From Clostridiales bacterium (GTDB taxonomy: Bacteria > Bacillota > DSM-16504 > Desulfitibacterales > JAICDB01), in the NCBI GenBank assembly GCA_020063565.1, contig JAICDB010000008.1, forward strand, positions 146,933 to 210,932: a stretch of 64,000 nt of DNA, given 5' to 3'. A program made the position numbers and the translations under genes. Below are positions 44,349-53,949 of the stretch, piece after piece (the stretch's first letter is position 1; each line of letters opens with the position of its first letter). Under the pieces are notes generated by a model that saw only the letters and a program-made list of their open reading frames with translations, made no database searches and had not been told where the DNA came from.

Positions 44349-45053
44349 ATGACAGGTGAAATGATTGGTGTCGGCGCCGCTTTTCTGGCCGGCCTCCTCT
44401 CTTTTTTTTCGCCTTGTGTACTGCCTTTGATTCCTGCATATTTAGCCCATCTTTCCGGTAGCACACCTGCTGAGCTCAAAAATAGAGACAGGGAGACCTT
44501 TTATAGGGTAATTAAAAATGCCGCAGGATTTGTACTGGGTCTTTCAGTGACTTTTATACTTTTGGGGCTTACTGCCAGTGCACTGGGAAAATTTCTCCTG
44601 CAGTATCAAGGTCTGATTATGAAGGCAGGGGGAGTAATAGTTATCATTTTTGGACTGCAATTAATGGGAATAGTAAATTTTAAGTCCCTCTTGCGTGATA
44701 CAAGAAAGGAGATTAAAACTTCTCAGGTAGGATTTTTTAACTCTCTGCTTATGGGTTTTATTTTTAGCGCTGGCTGGACCCCCTGTATCGGTCCGGTTTT
44801 AAGTTCAATACTTGTACTGGCAGGAAGCAGCGGTTCTCTTTACCAGGGGATGCTTCTTTTAAGTTTTTATTCCCTTGGCTTGGCAATTCCCTTCCTTTTA
44901 ACAGCTCTTTTTATAGGTTGGGCATTGGAAAAACTACAAAGAATAACTCCTTACCTGCCGGTATTAAATAAGCTAGCCGGCGTTCTTCTTATTGTACTTG
45001 GTATAATGCTTATAACTAACACTTTTAGCACATTAAGTATAATACTTTCATAA
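44349..45053 (+). CDS. ccdA: CcdA-type cytochrome c biogenesis/thiol-disulfide transporter
   Basis: The 234-residue protein has six membrane helices and the two conserved redox cysteines in FFSPCVLPLIPAYLAHLSG (helix 1) and GWTPCIGPVLSSIL (helix 4), as in CcdA/DsbD beta domains. It moves reducing equivalents from cytoplasmic thioredoxin across the membrane to extracytoplasmic thiol proteins. The lipoprotein thioredoxin encoded 16 bases downstream is its likely partner. It is in one operon with it. Confidence 0.94.
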   Translation: MTGEMIGVGAAFLAGLLSFFSPCVLPLIPAYLAHLSGSTPAELKNRDRETFYRVIKNAAGFVLGLSVTFILLGLTASALGKFLLQYQGLIMKAGGVIVIIFGLQLMGIVNFKSLLRDTRKEIKTSQVGFFNSLLMGFIFSAGWTPCIGPVLSSILVLAGSSGSLYQGMLLLSFYSLGLAIPFLLTALFIGWALEKLQRITPYLPVLNKLAGVLLIVLGIMLITNTFSTLSIILS

Positions 45054-45069
45054 ATTAAGGGTGAATGAT

Positions 45070-45624
45070 ATGAAAAGAATCTTAATAGTCTTTCTAGCGC
45101 TATTCGTAGGATTATTTTTTTACGGATGCACTAATCCACAAAATAATGATGGCATTCAGCCTCAGCCACAAGAGGAAATAGCAAATGACACTACTGAAAC
45201 TGCACCTGTGGAAGGAAAAATTGCTCCTGATTTTGAACTGGAAGATCTTAAAGGAGAAAAGATAGCTTTAAGTGATTTTCGCGGGAAACCTGTGCTTTTG
45301 GTGTTCTGGGCAACTACCTGACCGTATTGTGTACAGGAGCTGCAAGTTTTGCAGCAGGAGCATGAAGAATTGAAAAAACACGTACAGATAGTTACTGTTA
45401 ATGTTAGTAAGTTCGAAAAGTCATTGCAAGATGTTCAAGATTTAGTAGAAGTGCTGGAGATATCTTCTCCAGTTTTACTTGACAAAAATGGAGATGTTTT
45501 TAGAAAATATCTATTGCGTGGTATACCTGCAACCTTTTTAATAGACTCAGAAGGGAAAATAATTTCAAAGAAACTAGGATTAATCGGACCTGAGTTTTTG
45601 CAGGAAGTTAAAAAAATTAAGTAA
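45070..45624 (+). CDS. Thioredoxin-like (TlpA/ResA) lipoprotein with selenocysteine in place of the first active-site Cys (U-P-Y-C)
   Basis: The frame from ATG 45070 crosses one TGA (45319-45321) at residue 84 and continues without interruption to residue 184. The context VFWATT-U-PYC-VQELQ is the TlpA/ResA/AhpC-TSA active site, in which other members have WATTCPYC. The N-terminus is a lipoprotein signal with lipobox FYGC, followed by an acidic-rich linker and APDFELEDLKGEKIALSDFRGKPV. The C-terminal half has LLDKNGDVFRKYLLRGIPATFLID with the cis-proline. It is therefore a membrane-anchored extracytoplasmic oxidoreductase whose attacking residue is Sec, probably reduced by CcdA. Gene callers will split it in two. 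Confidence 0.92.
45319..45362 (+). promoter_or_regulatory. UGA(Sec) codon and SECIS hairpin of the thioredoxin-like gene
   Basis: Seventeen bases after the TGA, GCTGCA and TGCAGC form a perfect six-pair stem around the loop AGTTT (45339-45355). Size, distance and GU-containing loop resemble the apical stem of the Escherichia coli fdhF SECIS. Confidence 0.75.
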
Positions 45625-45639
45625 TATTTGATAAAGATT

Positions 45640-45675
45640 ATTTGGCCCGTGGGGGGAACACGGGCCAAATTTTTG
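45640..45675 (+). terminator. Terminator between the Sec-thioredoxin gene and the maturase
   Basis: ATTTGGCCCGTG and CACGGGCCAAAT pair perfectly around a 7-base loop, followed by five T residues. Confidence 0.92.
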
Positions 45676-45687
45676 CGGGGTGAAAAC

Positions 45688-47103
45688 ATGTTAAATCTAC
45701 TCCTTGAAAAAGCGAAAGATGGTAGTTTAGCAAAGGATCTGCACTTTTTTACCTTTGATGATTTAAAAATAATTCTCGATGTAAACAGCGGCAGTATCAG
45801 CCTGGCTGATGATATCACCTGCAAAGTTTTTAATGGCTTAATAGCTTCAAAAGGTAATGAAAATGATTTTTATAGTCAAGTTGCTGATTTATCACAGGAA
45901 GAATTAAGGGAAGTATTGAGTGAGTTGGAAGAGATGTATAAGGAAGGGTCCTTTCTTTCCACCGATAGGTATGAAAATCATGCAGACTCCACAGCCGAGC
46001 CTGTTTTAAAATCCCTTTGCCTGCATGTTTCTCATGATTGTAATTTGCGCTGCAAATACTGTTTTGCAGGGACCGGCAATTTTGGGGGACAGAGAAAGAA
46101 TATGCCGCTTGAAGTAGGTAAAAGTGCTTTAGACTTTTTATTAAAAAACTCAGGTGAAAGAAAATACTGTGAGGTTGACTTCTTTGGAGGAGAGCCTCTT
46201 TTAAACTTCCAGGTAATTAGGGAACTGGTTACCTACGGAAAAACTCAAGCTGAAAAAGCAGGTAAAAATTTTCGTTTTACCCTGACTACCAATGGTGTAC
46301 TCTTAAATGACCGTGTTCGGGAATTTTTAAATAAAGAGGGGATTAGTGTTGTTTTAAGCCTGGATGGTAGAAAAAAGGTAAATGACTACATGCGTCCCTT
46401 CCCAGAGGGGCAAGGGAGTTACGAAACAATTGTACCCAAATTTAAGGAGTTTGTGGACTCCAGAAACGGGCAAAATTATTATTTGAGGGGTACTTATACC
46501 AGAAAAAACCTCCATTTTTCTGAAGATGTCTTACACATGTTTGATTTAGGTTTCAAAATTGTCTCTGTAGAACCGGTTGTTGCACCACCTGAGGAGGATT
46601 ATGCATTTCAAGAAGAGGATAAGCCCATTATTAGGGAAGAGTACCGCAAGCTCACTAGGGAATTTTTGAAAAGAAAAGGACAAGGTGAAGATATTCAGTT
46701 CTTTCATTTTAATGTGGATTTAGATGGCGGACCGTGCCTGCCCAAAAGGCTGACAGGCTGCGGTGCAGGCTACCAGTACATGGCTGTAACCCCGGACGGG
46801 GAACTGTATCCATGCCACCAGTTTGTCGGTGAAAGTGAATACTATCTGGGGGATGTTTGGAGTGGAATTGAAAATAAAGCTATTTCCCGCAAATTTCAGG
46901 AAGCGCATATTTATAACAAGGAATGTAAAGACTGCTGGGCAAGGTTTTTGTGCAGCGGTGGCTGTCATGCAAATGCAGTTCACCACAGTGGTGATATAAG
47001 TAAGCCGTATTCCCTGGGCTGCTTTATGCAAAAGGTACGCTTGGAATGTGCAATTTACCTTTATGTAAGGGAGCGTTTGAAGGCAAATGAGAGAAACATA
47101 TAA
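45688..47103 (+). CDS. scfB: Radical SAM/SPASM maturase, SCIFF-type thioether-forming
   Basis: The 471-residue protein has an N-terminal peptide-recognition-like region (FFTFDDLKIILDVNSGSISLADD), the radical SAM cysteines in CNLRCKYCFAG (about residue 117), FFGGEPLLNF, and a SPASM domain with CGAGYQYMAVTPDGELYPCHQF and CKDCWARFLCSGGCHANAVH. This layout and wording match the SCIFF maturase family, which builds thioether links in a short six-cysteine peptide. The ATG at 45688 follows GCGGGGTG; an earlier start at 45628 would lie before the terminator. No SCIFF precursor is visible next to it. It overlaps the molybdoenzyme gene by 17 bases, suggesting shared expression. Confidence 0.78.
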   Translation: MLNLLLEKAKDGSLAKDLHFFTFDDLKIILDVNSGSISLADDITCKVFNGLIASKGNENDFYSQVADLSQEELREVLSELEEMYKEGSFLSTDRYENHADSTAEPVLKSLCLHVSHDCNLRCKYCFAGTGNFGGQRKNMPLEVGKSALDFLLKNSGERKYCEVDFFGGEPLLNFQVIRELVTYGKTQAEKAGKNFRFTLTTNGVLLNDRVREFLNKEGISVVLSLDGRKKVNDYMRPFPEGQGSYETIVPKFKEFVDSRNGQNYYLRGTYTRKNLHFSEDVLHMFDLGFKIVSVEPVVAPPEEDYAFQEEDKPIIREEYRKLTREFLKRKGQGEDIQFFHFNVDLDGGPCLPKRLTGCGAGYQYMAVTPDGELYPCHQFVGESEYYLGDVWSGIENKAISRKFQEAHIYNKECKDCWARFLCSGGCHANAVHHSGDISKPYSLGCFMQKVRLECAIYLYVRERLKANERNI

Positions 47104-49063
47104 AAGCATGTGTCCTCTAGACTGCTTTGATAATTGCAGTTTGGAGCTTGAAGTGGAAAACGGTATAATAACAAAAGTTTTCGGCGACAAAGAACACCAT
47201 TATACAAAGGGGTTTATCTGTTCTAAGGGAAGAAAACTTCTGGAAAGGGTATATAGTTCCGATAGGATACTCTATCCCATGGAAAAACATAATGGTGGAT
47301 GGCGGAAAATTTCCTGGGATGATGCCTATGCTAGGATAACTGCAGAGCTTAAGGAGATATTGGCTGAATATGGAAGTCAAGCCATCCTTCATCTCCATGC
47401 TTCCGGTTCTAACGGTGTTTTGAAGCTTTTAAGCAGGCGTTTTTTTAACTGCCTGGGCGGTGCCACTGTAACCAGTGGCGGTTTGTGCTGGGATGCAGGA
47501 GATCTGGCACAGAAATTAGATTTTGGGGAAGCAACCAGTCACCTGCCCTGGGACTTGGTCAATTCTAAAACTATTTTACTGTGGGGTCGTGATCCTGCAG
47601 TTACTAACCTTCACCTTATTCCATATCTAAAGGAGGCTGCCTCCAGGGGGGCAAAGGTGATAATAATTAATCCCTTACAGGTAAAATCTCGTAAGTTTGC
47701 CTGTGAGCATATAGCTCCAAAGCCTGGCACTGATGGTGCCCTTGCCCTTGGTATGGCGCATCATATTCTCAAGGAACGTTTAGTAGATTTTGATTTCATT
47801 ACAGAAAATGTCCTGGGTTTTGAAGAGTATGCCCACATGGTCGCAGAAATGACTCCCGAAAGGGCGGCAGAAATAACGGGGATTTCCTCTCAAACAATCA
47901 GGACGCTGGCAGAAACATATGCCACTAGTAAACCGGCAGCCATTGTACTTGGATACGGCTTGCAAAGGTATGCAAATGGAGTAAATACAGTCCGGGCCAT
48001 TGATTCGCTTGCTGCCATTACGGGAAATATAGGCATTTCTGGGGGAGGGGTAAGCTATAACTATAGCGCTGGTAAAAGAAAGCTTCTTGCGGATATAACA
48101 GGTGAAGAATATGCCGTAAATACGAGGGAAATACCTTACCCCGCGGTGGGGAAAAAGGTGCAGGAGCTTACGGATCCGCCAATAAAAGCAATATTTTGTA
48201 CATGTTCTAATCCCGTTACCCAGCTCCCAAATACTGTAGAGGTTAAAATGGCTTTTCATGAGGCTGATTTTGTAGTTACACTTGATTATACCCTGACTGA
48301 TACTGCTGAAATGTCGGATCTTGTTCTTCCGGTTACTACAATATTTGAAGAAGAACAGCTAGTGGCAAACGGCATGAGCCCCTTTGTAGGCTATGTAAAA
48401 CCTGTTATCCCCCCTAGAGGTCAATGTAAACCAGACTCAGTAGTCTTTACTGAGCTGGCTGAGCAAATGGGGCTAGAAAATTTCGGTAACAAATCCCCCC
48501 GTGAGTGGATAGAAAAAGCTTTAAATAATGAAAAAGAGTACAAGGCGGATGATTTTATAGGTACAAAGGTAAATCCATATCTTAAGGAAGTTCCCTGGGA
48601 AGAGAAGGACTTTAAAACCCCCTCCGGCAAGGTGGAACTTTTTTCAGAGGAAGCAGAAAAAATGGGCTTAACGGCGCTTCCGGAGTACCATAGTCAAAAA
48701 GATTTGGACGAATATCCCCTAACTTTTATGACTCCCCATCCGGAAAAAGCGCTTCACTCCCAGTTTCGACATGAAGATAGTGATATTTATAATCTCCCCA
48801 GGGTTTATGTACATCCCAAAACAGCCAAAAAATATAATCTCCGCAATGTAAATGAAGTTGTCATAACCTCCCCGCAAGGTGAAATAAGGGCCTTAGTCCA
48901 GGTCAGTGACTATACACGAGAAGATACAGTTGTAATTGAAGAGGGCTGGTGGTTTAAGGAAGGTGGAAATGCAGTTAATATTTTAACTTCCGATAAATAT
49001 GAGGAAGCGGCCAAGCAGGCGCTCTATTATGACTGTAAGTGTAATTTGAGAAAAGTATATTAG
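47087..49063 (+). CDS. Molybdopterin oxidoreductase (formate-dehydrogenase/acetylene-hydratase-like superfamily)
   Basis: The 658-residue protein has an N-terminal 4Fe-4S motif (CPLDCFDNCSLELEV...GFICSKGR), the Mo-bisMGD domains with GGATVTSGGLCWDAGD (Cys at about residue 132, candidate Mo/W ligand), LWGRDPAVTNLH, TGNIGISGGGVSY and SNPVTQLPN. A C-terminal MGD-binding domain starts TFMTPHPEKALHSQFRH. There is no Tat signal, so it is cytoplasmic. The electron donor and substrate are not evident. No partner Fe-S or NuoEF-like subunits follow. It overlaps the maturase gene at its 5' end. Confidence 0.85.
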   Translation: MRETYKSMCPLDCFDNCSLELEVENGIITKVFGDKEHHYTKGFICSKGRKLLERVYSSDRILYPMEKHNGGWRKISWDDAYARITAELKEILAEYGSQAILHLHASGSNGVLKLLSRRFFNCLGGATVTSGGLCWDAGDLAQKLDFGEATSHLPWDLVNSKTILLWGRDPAVTNLHLIPYLKEAASRGAKVIIINPLQVKSRKFACEHIAPKPGTDGALALGMAHHILKERLVDFDFITENVLGFEEYAHMVAEMTPERAAEITGISSQTIRTLAETYATSKPAAIVLGYGLQRYANGVNTVRAIDSLAAITGNIGISGGGVSYNYSAGKRKLLADITGEEYAVNTREIPYPAVGKKVQELTDPPIKAIFCTCSNPVTQLPNTVEVKMAFHEADFVVTLDYTLTDTAEMSDLVLPVTTIFEEEQLVANGMSPFVGYVKPVIPPRGQCKPDSVVFTELAEQMGLENFGNKSPREWIEKALNNEKEYKADDFIGTKVNPYLKEVPWEEKDFKTPSGKVELFSEEAEKMGLTALPEYHSQKDLDEYPLTFMTPHPEKALHSQFRHEDSDIYNLPRVYVHPKTAKKYNLRNVNEVVITSPQGEIRALVQVSDYTREDTVVIEEGWWFKEGGNAVNILTSDKYEEAAKQALYYDCKCNLRKVY

Positions 49064-49231
49064 CTTTCGTCCGACACAAGTTGCCATTTTTTGCTTTACG
49101 GTCCGAAAGCCCATATGATATACTAAAAAAGGTACATTTTAAAATATGGAAAAATTTTGTACATGGACAGGCCGTATAACGTTAGATATATCATCGGATC
49201 TGGCATAACCGGGGGAGAAAGGGGGGAGATA

Positions 49232-50656
49232 ATGTTTGCCTTTTCCAAAGAAGAGCTGCAAAAAGCAGGCAGCACTATTAAAAAGGCTGGAGGGGCAAGA
49301 AAGAAGACTGTCTTGATAGCTATTCTTGTCGCAGTACTCCTCGGGGGAGGCATTTATTCTTATACTGTCTGGGCTAATAGGGCAAATGCATATGCAGTTT
49401 CCATAGATGGCCATCAGGTGGCAGTAGTCCAGGAAAAGTCCCAGGCAGAAGATGTTTTGCAATCTATAATTGCAGAAAAGAAAAAAGACGGTTTACCTGT
49501 TAGGTACACCAACGATATTAAATATCAGGTAATCCATGCCGAAGAAGAACAGTTAACCCCAAGTTTTCGATTAAGGCAGATATTTAATCAAAATTTAGAT
49601 TATGTATATCAGGCTGTAGGAATTACAATTGACGGTAAAACACAGGTTATTGTAAAAAATGAAAATATCGCCAAAAAGGCCATAGAACATGTTAAGGAAG
49701 CGTATATGCCGGATAAAGATGATATAGAGCGTTATAACATCAAGATAAAAAAAGTTTCAATTCTCCAAAAAATAGATTTTAAAAAGGTGGAAACTTCACT
49801 GGATAAAGTTGTTCCCTTAGAAAAGGCAATTACTCTTCTACAAACCGGTAAAGAACATATTATTACACATGAAGTAGTTGAGGGTGAATCCCTCTGGAGC
49901 ATAGCCCATGATTATAATATGAGGGTTACAGAATTAAGGGAATGCAATCCCGAGCTGGAAAGTGATCTACTTTCCATAGGACAGCAATTAAAGCTTGTTA
50001 AATCCGAGCCACTCATAGACGTGGAAGTAGCCTGGGAAGAGCTGGTCACGGAGCGTATTCCTTATGATGTTAAATTCGAAAACACCAGCGAGTTATGGAG
50101 AGGTCAGGAAAGGGTACGTCAGTGGGGATCTAGTGGAAAAAAGGAAGTTAAATACAGTGTTGTTGCCCTAAATGGAGTTTCTAAAGAAAGAGAAGCGCTC
50201 CAGGAAAAAGTAATTAAAGAACCTACTACAAAAATTATTGCTAGAGGAACCAAAAGGATGATTGCCTCCAGAGGTGGCGGAGGTTCCGGAAAACTGGCCT
50301 GGCCCATGAGGGGATACATTACTTCCGGTTATGGGTACAGAGGGCGTGAGTTCCACCCTGCTATCGATATTGACGGTATAACCGGAGATCCCATTTATGC
50401 TGCTGAAGACGGCAAAGTATTATTTGCAGGTTGGAGAGGTAATTACGGCTACTGTATTATAATTGATCATGGTGATGGACTTTCTACCAGGTATGCGCAT
50501 TGCTCCGAAATTAAAGTGGAAATTGGGCAGAAAGTAAAAAGGGGTCAGTTAATTGCGCTTGTTGGTAATACTGGACGCAGCACAGGATCGCATCTTCATT
50601 TTGAAACAAGGGTTAATGGAGAACCCGTTAATCCATTTAAATACCTTCGTGATTGA
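49232..50656 (+). CDS. M23 peptidase with LysM and G5 domains (envelope/spore cortex type)
   Basis: The 474-residue protein has a cytoplasmic N-terminus of about 25 residues and one membrane anchor ([18 protein letters not shown]). LysM follows ([18 protein letters not shown], about residue 210). A G5-like domain ([21 protein letters not shown]) and a C-terminal LytM/M23 metallopeptidase with [12 protein letters not shown] and [11 protein letters not shown] complete it. It probably cleaves or remodels peptidoglycan outside the membrane. The arrangement resembles clostridial sporulation and growth peptidases such as those related to SpoIIQ. The start at ATG 49232 follows AAGGGGGGAG. Confidence 0.87.
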   Translation: MFAFSKEELQKAGSTIKKAGGARKKTVLIAILVAVLLGGGIYSYTVWANRANAYAVSIDGHQVAVVQEKSQAEDVLQSIIAEKKKDGLPVRYTNDIKYQVIHAEEEQLTPSFRLRQIFNQNLDYVYQAVGITIDGKTQVIVKNENIAKKAIEHVKEAYMPDKDDIERYNIKIKKVSILQKIDFKKVETSLDKVVPLEKAITLLQTGKEHIITHEVVEGESLWSIAHDYNMRVTELRECNPELESDLLSIGQQLKLVKSEPLIDVEVAWEELVTERIPYDVKFENTSELWRGQERVRQWGSSGKKEVKYSVVALNGVSKEREALQEKVIKEPTTKIIARGTKRMIASRGGGGSGKLAWPMRGYITSGYGYRGREFHPAIDIDGITGDPIYAAEDGKVLFAGWRGNYGYCIIIDHGDGLSTRYAHCSEIKVEIGQKVKRGQLIALVGNTGRSTGSHLHFETRVNGEPVNPFKYLRD

Positions 50657-50682
50657 TGAAAAACCATTAGATAGAAAATTAG

Positions 50683-50714
50683 ACCCCTGTGGTAACAGCT
50701 ACCGCAGGGGTTTT
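50683..50714 (+). terminator. Terminator of the M23 gene
   Basis: ACCCCTGTGGTA and TACCGCAGGGGT flank a short loop, followed by TTTT. Confidence 0.88.
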
Positions 50715-50793
50715 ACATAGAGCGTTAGCTACCAGGAAATAATTAATTATAAATATCTATTATAGATATGAAAAAATGATTGGAGGAATAAGC

Positions 50794-51180
50794 ATGGACT
50801 TTGAAAAAATTAAGAATATAGCGGTGGTAGGACTTTCGGCTAATCCGGAAAGGCCAAGTTACAATGTTGCCAAATACCTTCAGGAAGCTGGATATAATGT
50901 AATACCTGTTAATCCCACTGTAGATGAAGTATTAGGTGAAAAATCATACCCTGATCTTTTAAGTATTCCCAAAGATATTGACATTGATGTTGTTGACATC
51001 TTTAGGCGTTCTGAAGCTGTTCCGCCAATAGTTGATGAAGCACTTGCAAGGGGGACAAAAGTTATTTGGATGCAGGAGGGTGTAGTGAACCAGGAAGCGG
51101 CAAAAAAGGCTGAAAATGCAGGAGTAGAAGTGATAATGGATAAATGTATTAAAAAGGAACATGCCAAGTATCGTTTATAA
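50794..51180 (+). CDS. CoA-binding domain protein (YccU-like)
   Basis: The 128-residue protein is a single Rossmann-type CoA-binding domain: IKNIAVVGLSANPERPSYNVAKYL, NVIPVNPTVDEVLGEKSYPDL and VIWMQEGVVNQEAAKKAENAG. These are the signatures of the YccU family. It may bind CoA or a CoA-like ligand, but no enzyme activity is known. ATG 50794 follows TTGGAGGAAT. It lies 34 bases before trxB, a common clostridial arrangement. Confidence 0.87.
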   Translation: MDFEKIKNIAVVGLSANPERPSYNVAKYLQEAGYNVIPVNPTVDEVLGEKSYPDLLSIPKDIDIDVVDIFRRSEAVPPIVDEALARGTKVIWMQEGVVNQEAAKKAENAGVEVIMDKCIKKEHAKYRL

Positions 51181-51214
51181 GTAAACTTTTTTATATTTTC
51201 GGAGGTGTAGCAAA

Positions 51215-52126
51215 TTGTATGAAATAGCTATTCTTGGAGGAGGACCTGCAGGGCTTACTGCAGGAATTTATGCAGCCCGCGCAGGAAGAAAAACCATCTT
51301 GATAGAAAGGGCCATGCCGGGTGGACAGGCTGGTCTTACCGACAGAATTGAAAATTACCCCGGATTTGAGGAAGGAATTTCCGGACCTGAGTTGGTACAG
51401 AAATTTTTCAGCCAGGCTCAAAGATTTGGTATGGAATATATGACTGCAGAAGTAACAGGTGTTGATTTTTCAGGAGAAATCAAAAAGATAGCAACAGTAG
51501 ACAAAGAGATAGAAGCAGAATCAGTCATTATAGCCACAGGTGCACAAGCACGAAAACTACAGGTTCCTGGAGAGGAAGATTTCCAGGGAAGGGGTGTTTC
51601 TTACTGTGCTACCTGTGACGGCGCTTTCTTTAAAAATAAGAAGGTTGCAGTTGTCGGAGGCGGTGATGCCGCCGTTGAAGAAGCGATATTCCTCACCAAG
51701 TTTGCCAGTGAAGTTGTATTAATCCACCGTAGGGATAAGTTACGTGCAACCAAGATAGTTCAGGATAGGGCTTTTGAAAATGAAAAGATTGATTTCAGAT
51801 TTAATACAGTTGTTAAGGAAATTCAGGGAGACAAATTTGTGGAAAAGCTTCTTTTGGAAAAGGTGGATACAGGAGAACAGTTTGAAGAAGATTTTGATGG
51901 AGTATTTATCTTTATAGGGACCGTTCCCAATACAAGATTTTTAAAGGATGCCGTAGAAATGAATGAACAGGGTTACATAAAGGCATATGACTATCTTTCC
52001 ACCAGTGCGAAAGGTGTATTTGTAGCAGGTGATGTTAGGGAAAAATTCTTACGCCAGGTAAGTACAGCAGTAGGTGACGGGGCAACAGCCGCCATGGCGG
52101 CAGAGAGGTACCTGGGAGAGAGGTAG
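51215..52126 (+). CDS. trxB: Thioredoxin reductase
   Basis: The 303-residue protein has an N-terminal FAD domain ([20 protein letters not shown]), the redox-active CATC motif in [12 protein letters not shown] (about residue 132), the NAD(P)H domain [18 protein letters not shown] with HRRDKLRA, and a C-terminal FAD contact [25 protein letters not shown]. The TTG start follows GGAGGTG. It supplies electrons to thioredoxin, and through CcdA could ultimately feed the Sec-thioredoxin lipoprotein. Confidence 0.96.
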   Translation: MYEIAILGGGPAGLTAGIYAARAGRKTILIERAMPGGQAGLTDRIENYPGFEEGISGPELVQKFFSQAQRFGMEYMTAEVTGVDFSGEIKKIATVDKEIEAESVIIATGAQARKLQVPGEEDFQGRGVSYCATCDGAFFKNKKVAVVGGGDAAVEEAIFLTKFASEVVLIHRRDKLRATKIVQDRAFENEKIDFRFNTVVKEIQGDKFVEKLLLEKVDTGEQFEEDFDGVFIFIGTVPNTRFLKDAVEMNEQGYIKAYDYLSTSAKGVFVAGDVREKFLRQVSTAVGDGATAAMAAERYLGER

Positions 52127-52185
52127 TAATATAAAAACTGTTTGTGGATATTATTAATACTTGCTTTGATATGTATAAAATATTT

Positions 52186-52227
52186 GCCTGTATCCTTATT
52201 GCTTATAAGGATACAGGCTTGATTTTT
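52186..52227 (+). terminator. Terminator of trxB
   Basis: GCCTGTATCCTTAT and TATAAGGATACAGGC form a near-perfect stem before TTGATTTTT. Confidence 0.92.
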
Positions 52228-52258
52228 GTAGAAATTAATATAAACAACTAATTAAATT

Positions 52259-53002
52259 TTAAATATGATCCTTTTTCCAGAGATTATCAGGTTCGAAATT
52301 CCTTAGAGCCGTGAGAAATTTATGCCTGAAATCCGGGTAACGCTTGCTATATTCTTCTACAAGTTCCTTCATTTCTTCCCTCTTAGTGTTCTTATTTGCA
52401 GGACAGGGGCTTTCTAAAATTGGAAGCCCCTTATTTCTTGCAACACTAGAAGTGGTCTTTTCCTGAAGAAAGACCATGGGGCGAATAAGTGTGATTCCTT
52501 TTCTGTCTAAAAAGGATTTGGGATGAAAAGTAGCCATTTTGCCTGTAAAAATAAGGTTCATGAAATAGGTTTCTATTACATCATCAAGGTGATGCCCGAG
52601 GGCAACCTTTTTGCACCCAAGCTCCAGGGCTGCATCATGTAATGCTCCCCGGCGCATTTTTGCACATAGGGCGCATGGGTTCTTTTCCTTCCTGACATCA
52701 AAAATTATCTTGGCTATTTCTGTTTTTATTACAGTTAGCTCGTACCCCAGAGAACTGCAAAAGTCTTTTAAAGGGGTTAAATTCATACCCCAACCCATAT
52801 CTATGATCAGTGGATTTACTTCAAAATCTACTGGAAGTTCCCGCTGTAGAGCGCGCATTATATATAACAAAGTAGAACTATCTTTACCCCCTGAGAGTCC
52901 TACAGCTATTTTATCGCCATCATCAATCAAGCTAAATTCCCTGCAGGCTTTTTTTACCTTAGTTAAAAACCACTTGCGGTCATTTTTTTGTACTGTCATC
53001 AT
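52259..53002 (-). CDS. TtcA-like tRNA-thiolation family ATPase
   Basis: The 247-residue protein has the PP-loop SGGKDSSTLLYI (about residue 38), then CALCAKMRRGALHDAALELG and LGHHLDDVIETYFMN. TtcA proteins use a PP-loop and conserved cysteines, often binding a 4Fe-4S cluster, to thiolate cytidine 32 of tRNA. Further cysteines occur in LESPCPANK. It starts with tandem ATGs. A second paralogue lies at 60150-61040, so one of the two may have a different tRNA or non-tRNA substrate. Confidence 0.85.
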   Translation of the reverse strand: MMTVQKNDRKWFLTKVKKACREFSLIDDGDKIAVGLSGGKDSSTLLYIMRALQRELPVDFEVNPLIIDMGWGMNLTPLKDFCSSLGYELTVIKTEIAKIIFDVRKEKNPCALCAKMRRGALHDAALELGCKKVALGHHLDDVIETYFMNLIFTGKMATFHPKSFLDRKGITLIRPMVFLQEKTTSSVARNKGLPILESPCPANKNTKREEMKELVEEYSKRYPDFRHKFLTALRNFEPDNLWKKDHI

Positions 53003-53160
53003 AGCTATTTACCCTCCGTATAAATGCAGCCTATATACCATCATAGTATAGCAAAAATTTCATTTGCAAGAAATCTTAAAGAACAATGCCTTTTATGGTA
53101 TTTTTTTCCTTTGCATAAAATTATATAACTTTATAGATTATATTAGCAGGGGGTGAAAAA

Positions 53161-53373
53161 ATGGCGCAAAAGGCCTTAACAATGGATGTTGCCGGAATGA
53201 GCTGCGAACACTGTAAAAAGGCTGTGGAAGAAGCTTTAATGACCCTGGAAGGTGTAGAAAAGGCAAGTGTTGATTTAAGTAAAAATATTGTAGAGGTTAA
53301 TTTTGATACTGAGAAGACCAGTGAAGAGGATTTGAAAGAAGCTATCACAGCTGCAGGATACGAAGTACAATAA
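53161..53373 (+). CDS. Heavy-metal-associated domain protein (copper-chaperone-like)
   Basis: The 70-residue protein is a single HMA domain with the metal-binding motif MSCEHCKKAVEEAL (CxxC at residues about 15-18). Such proteins carry copper(I) or similar soft metals to ATPases or sensors. It stands alone. No CopA/CopY is adjacent, so the metal is not certain. The ribosome site is AGGGGGTG, and a terminator follows immediately. Confidence 0.88.
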   Translation: MAQKALTMDVAGMSCEHCKKAVEEALMTLEGVEKASVDLSKNIVEVNFDTEKTSEEDLKEAITAAGYEVQ

Positions 53374-53405
53374 AAAATCAACCGCCCGGCGGTTGATTTT
53401 TGTTT
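53374..53405 (+). terminator. Terminator of the HMA-domain gene
   Basis: AAAATCAACCGCC-CG-GCGGTTGATTTTT is a perfect short-loop hairpin with a T tail. Confidence 0.92.
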
Positions 53406-53481
53406 GCTTTAATTTACAAGCAGGAATTAGAGTTGATAAAAAGAATAAAAAAGTATATTCTTTTATTCGGGAGTGATTACT

Positions 53482-53931
53482 TTGGAAAAGGCGGAAGAAA
53501 TAAAAAAAGAGGCGCAGCAAAATTTTGAAAATAGTTATAACTGTGCAGAATCCATTTTACGAGCTTATCTTAAGGTTTATGATAAAGATATCTCACTTCT
53601 TTCTGCTGCAACATGTTTTGGAGGCGGAGTGGCTGGAACCGGGAGAATGTGTGGCGCTTTAAGTGGCGCATTAATTGCTTTAGGGCTGCATTTTAACCGT
53701 CAAAAACCAAAAGAGAAGGAACTATATGGCAAAATACGGGATAAAGCCCAGAAAATAGTTAAAGAATTTGAAAAGAAAACAGGCTCTGTAAATTGTTCGG
53801 ATCATGTCAAATACGATTTAACCACTGTGGAAGGACGGGAAAAGCTCCATAATGATAAGGAAGCGCTGGAAAAATGCAAGTCCTTTATAGGTTTAGCAAG
53901 CAGACTCCTTGCAGATGAACTTCAAGAGTAG
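53482..53931 (+). CDS. C_GCAxxG_C_C family redox protein
   Basis: The 149-residue protein shows the defining cysteine pattern: YNCAESILRAY, ATCFGGGVAGTGRMCGALSGALIALGLHF, later VNCSDHV and KCKSF. The CGALSGA block corresponds to the GCAxxG core. The family is presumed to be redox-active or metal-binding and often lies near thiol and metal genes, but its role is unknown. I prefer TTG 53482 (after GGGAGTGA); GTG 53473 is possible. Confidence 0.88.
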   Translation: MEKAEEIKKEAQQNFENSYNCAESILRAYLKVYDKDISLLSAATCFGGGVAGTGRMCGALSGALIALGLHFNRQKPKEKELYGKIRDKAQKIVKEFEKKTGSVNCSDHVKYDLTTVEGREKLHNDKEALEKCKSFIGLASRLLADELQE

Positions 53932-53949
53932 ACTTTAATATGTAATAAA

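Noticed and set aside
45061..45321. Short truncated lipoprotein plus a separate downstream thioredoxin fragment
   Set aside because: The two halves are in the same frame, joined only by TGA at the active-site position, with a SECIS-like hairpin. No start or ribosome site lies before the second part.
44247..45690. SCIFF precursor gene before the maturase
   Set aside because: No short six-cysteine frame was found in the intergenic segments here or elsewhere in the gene-free parts of the window.
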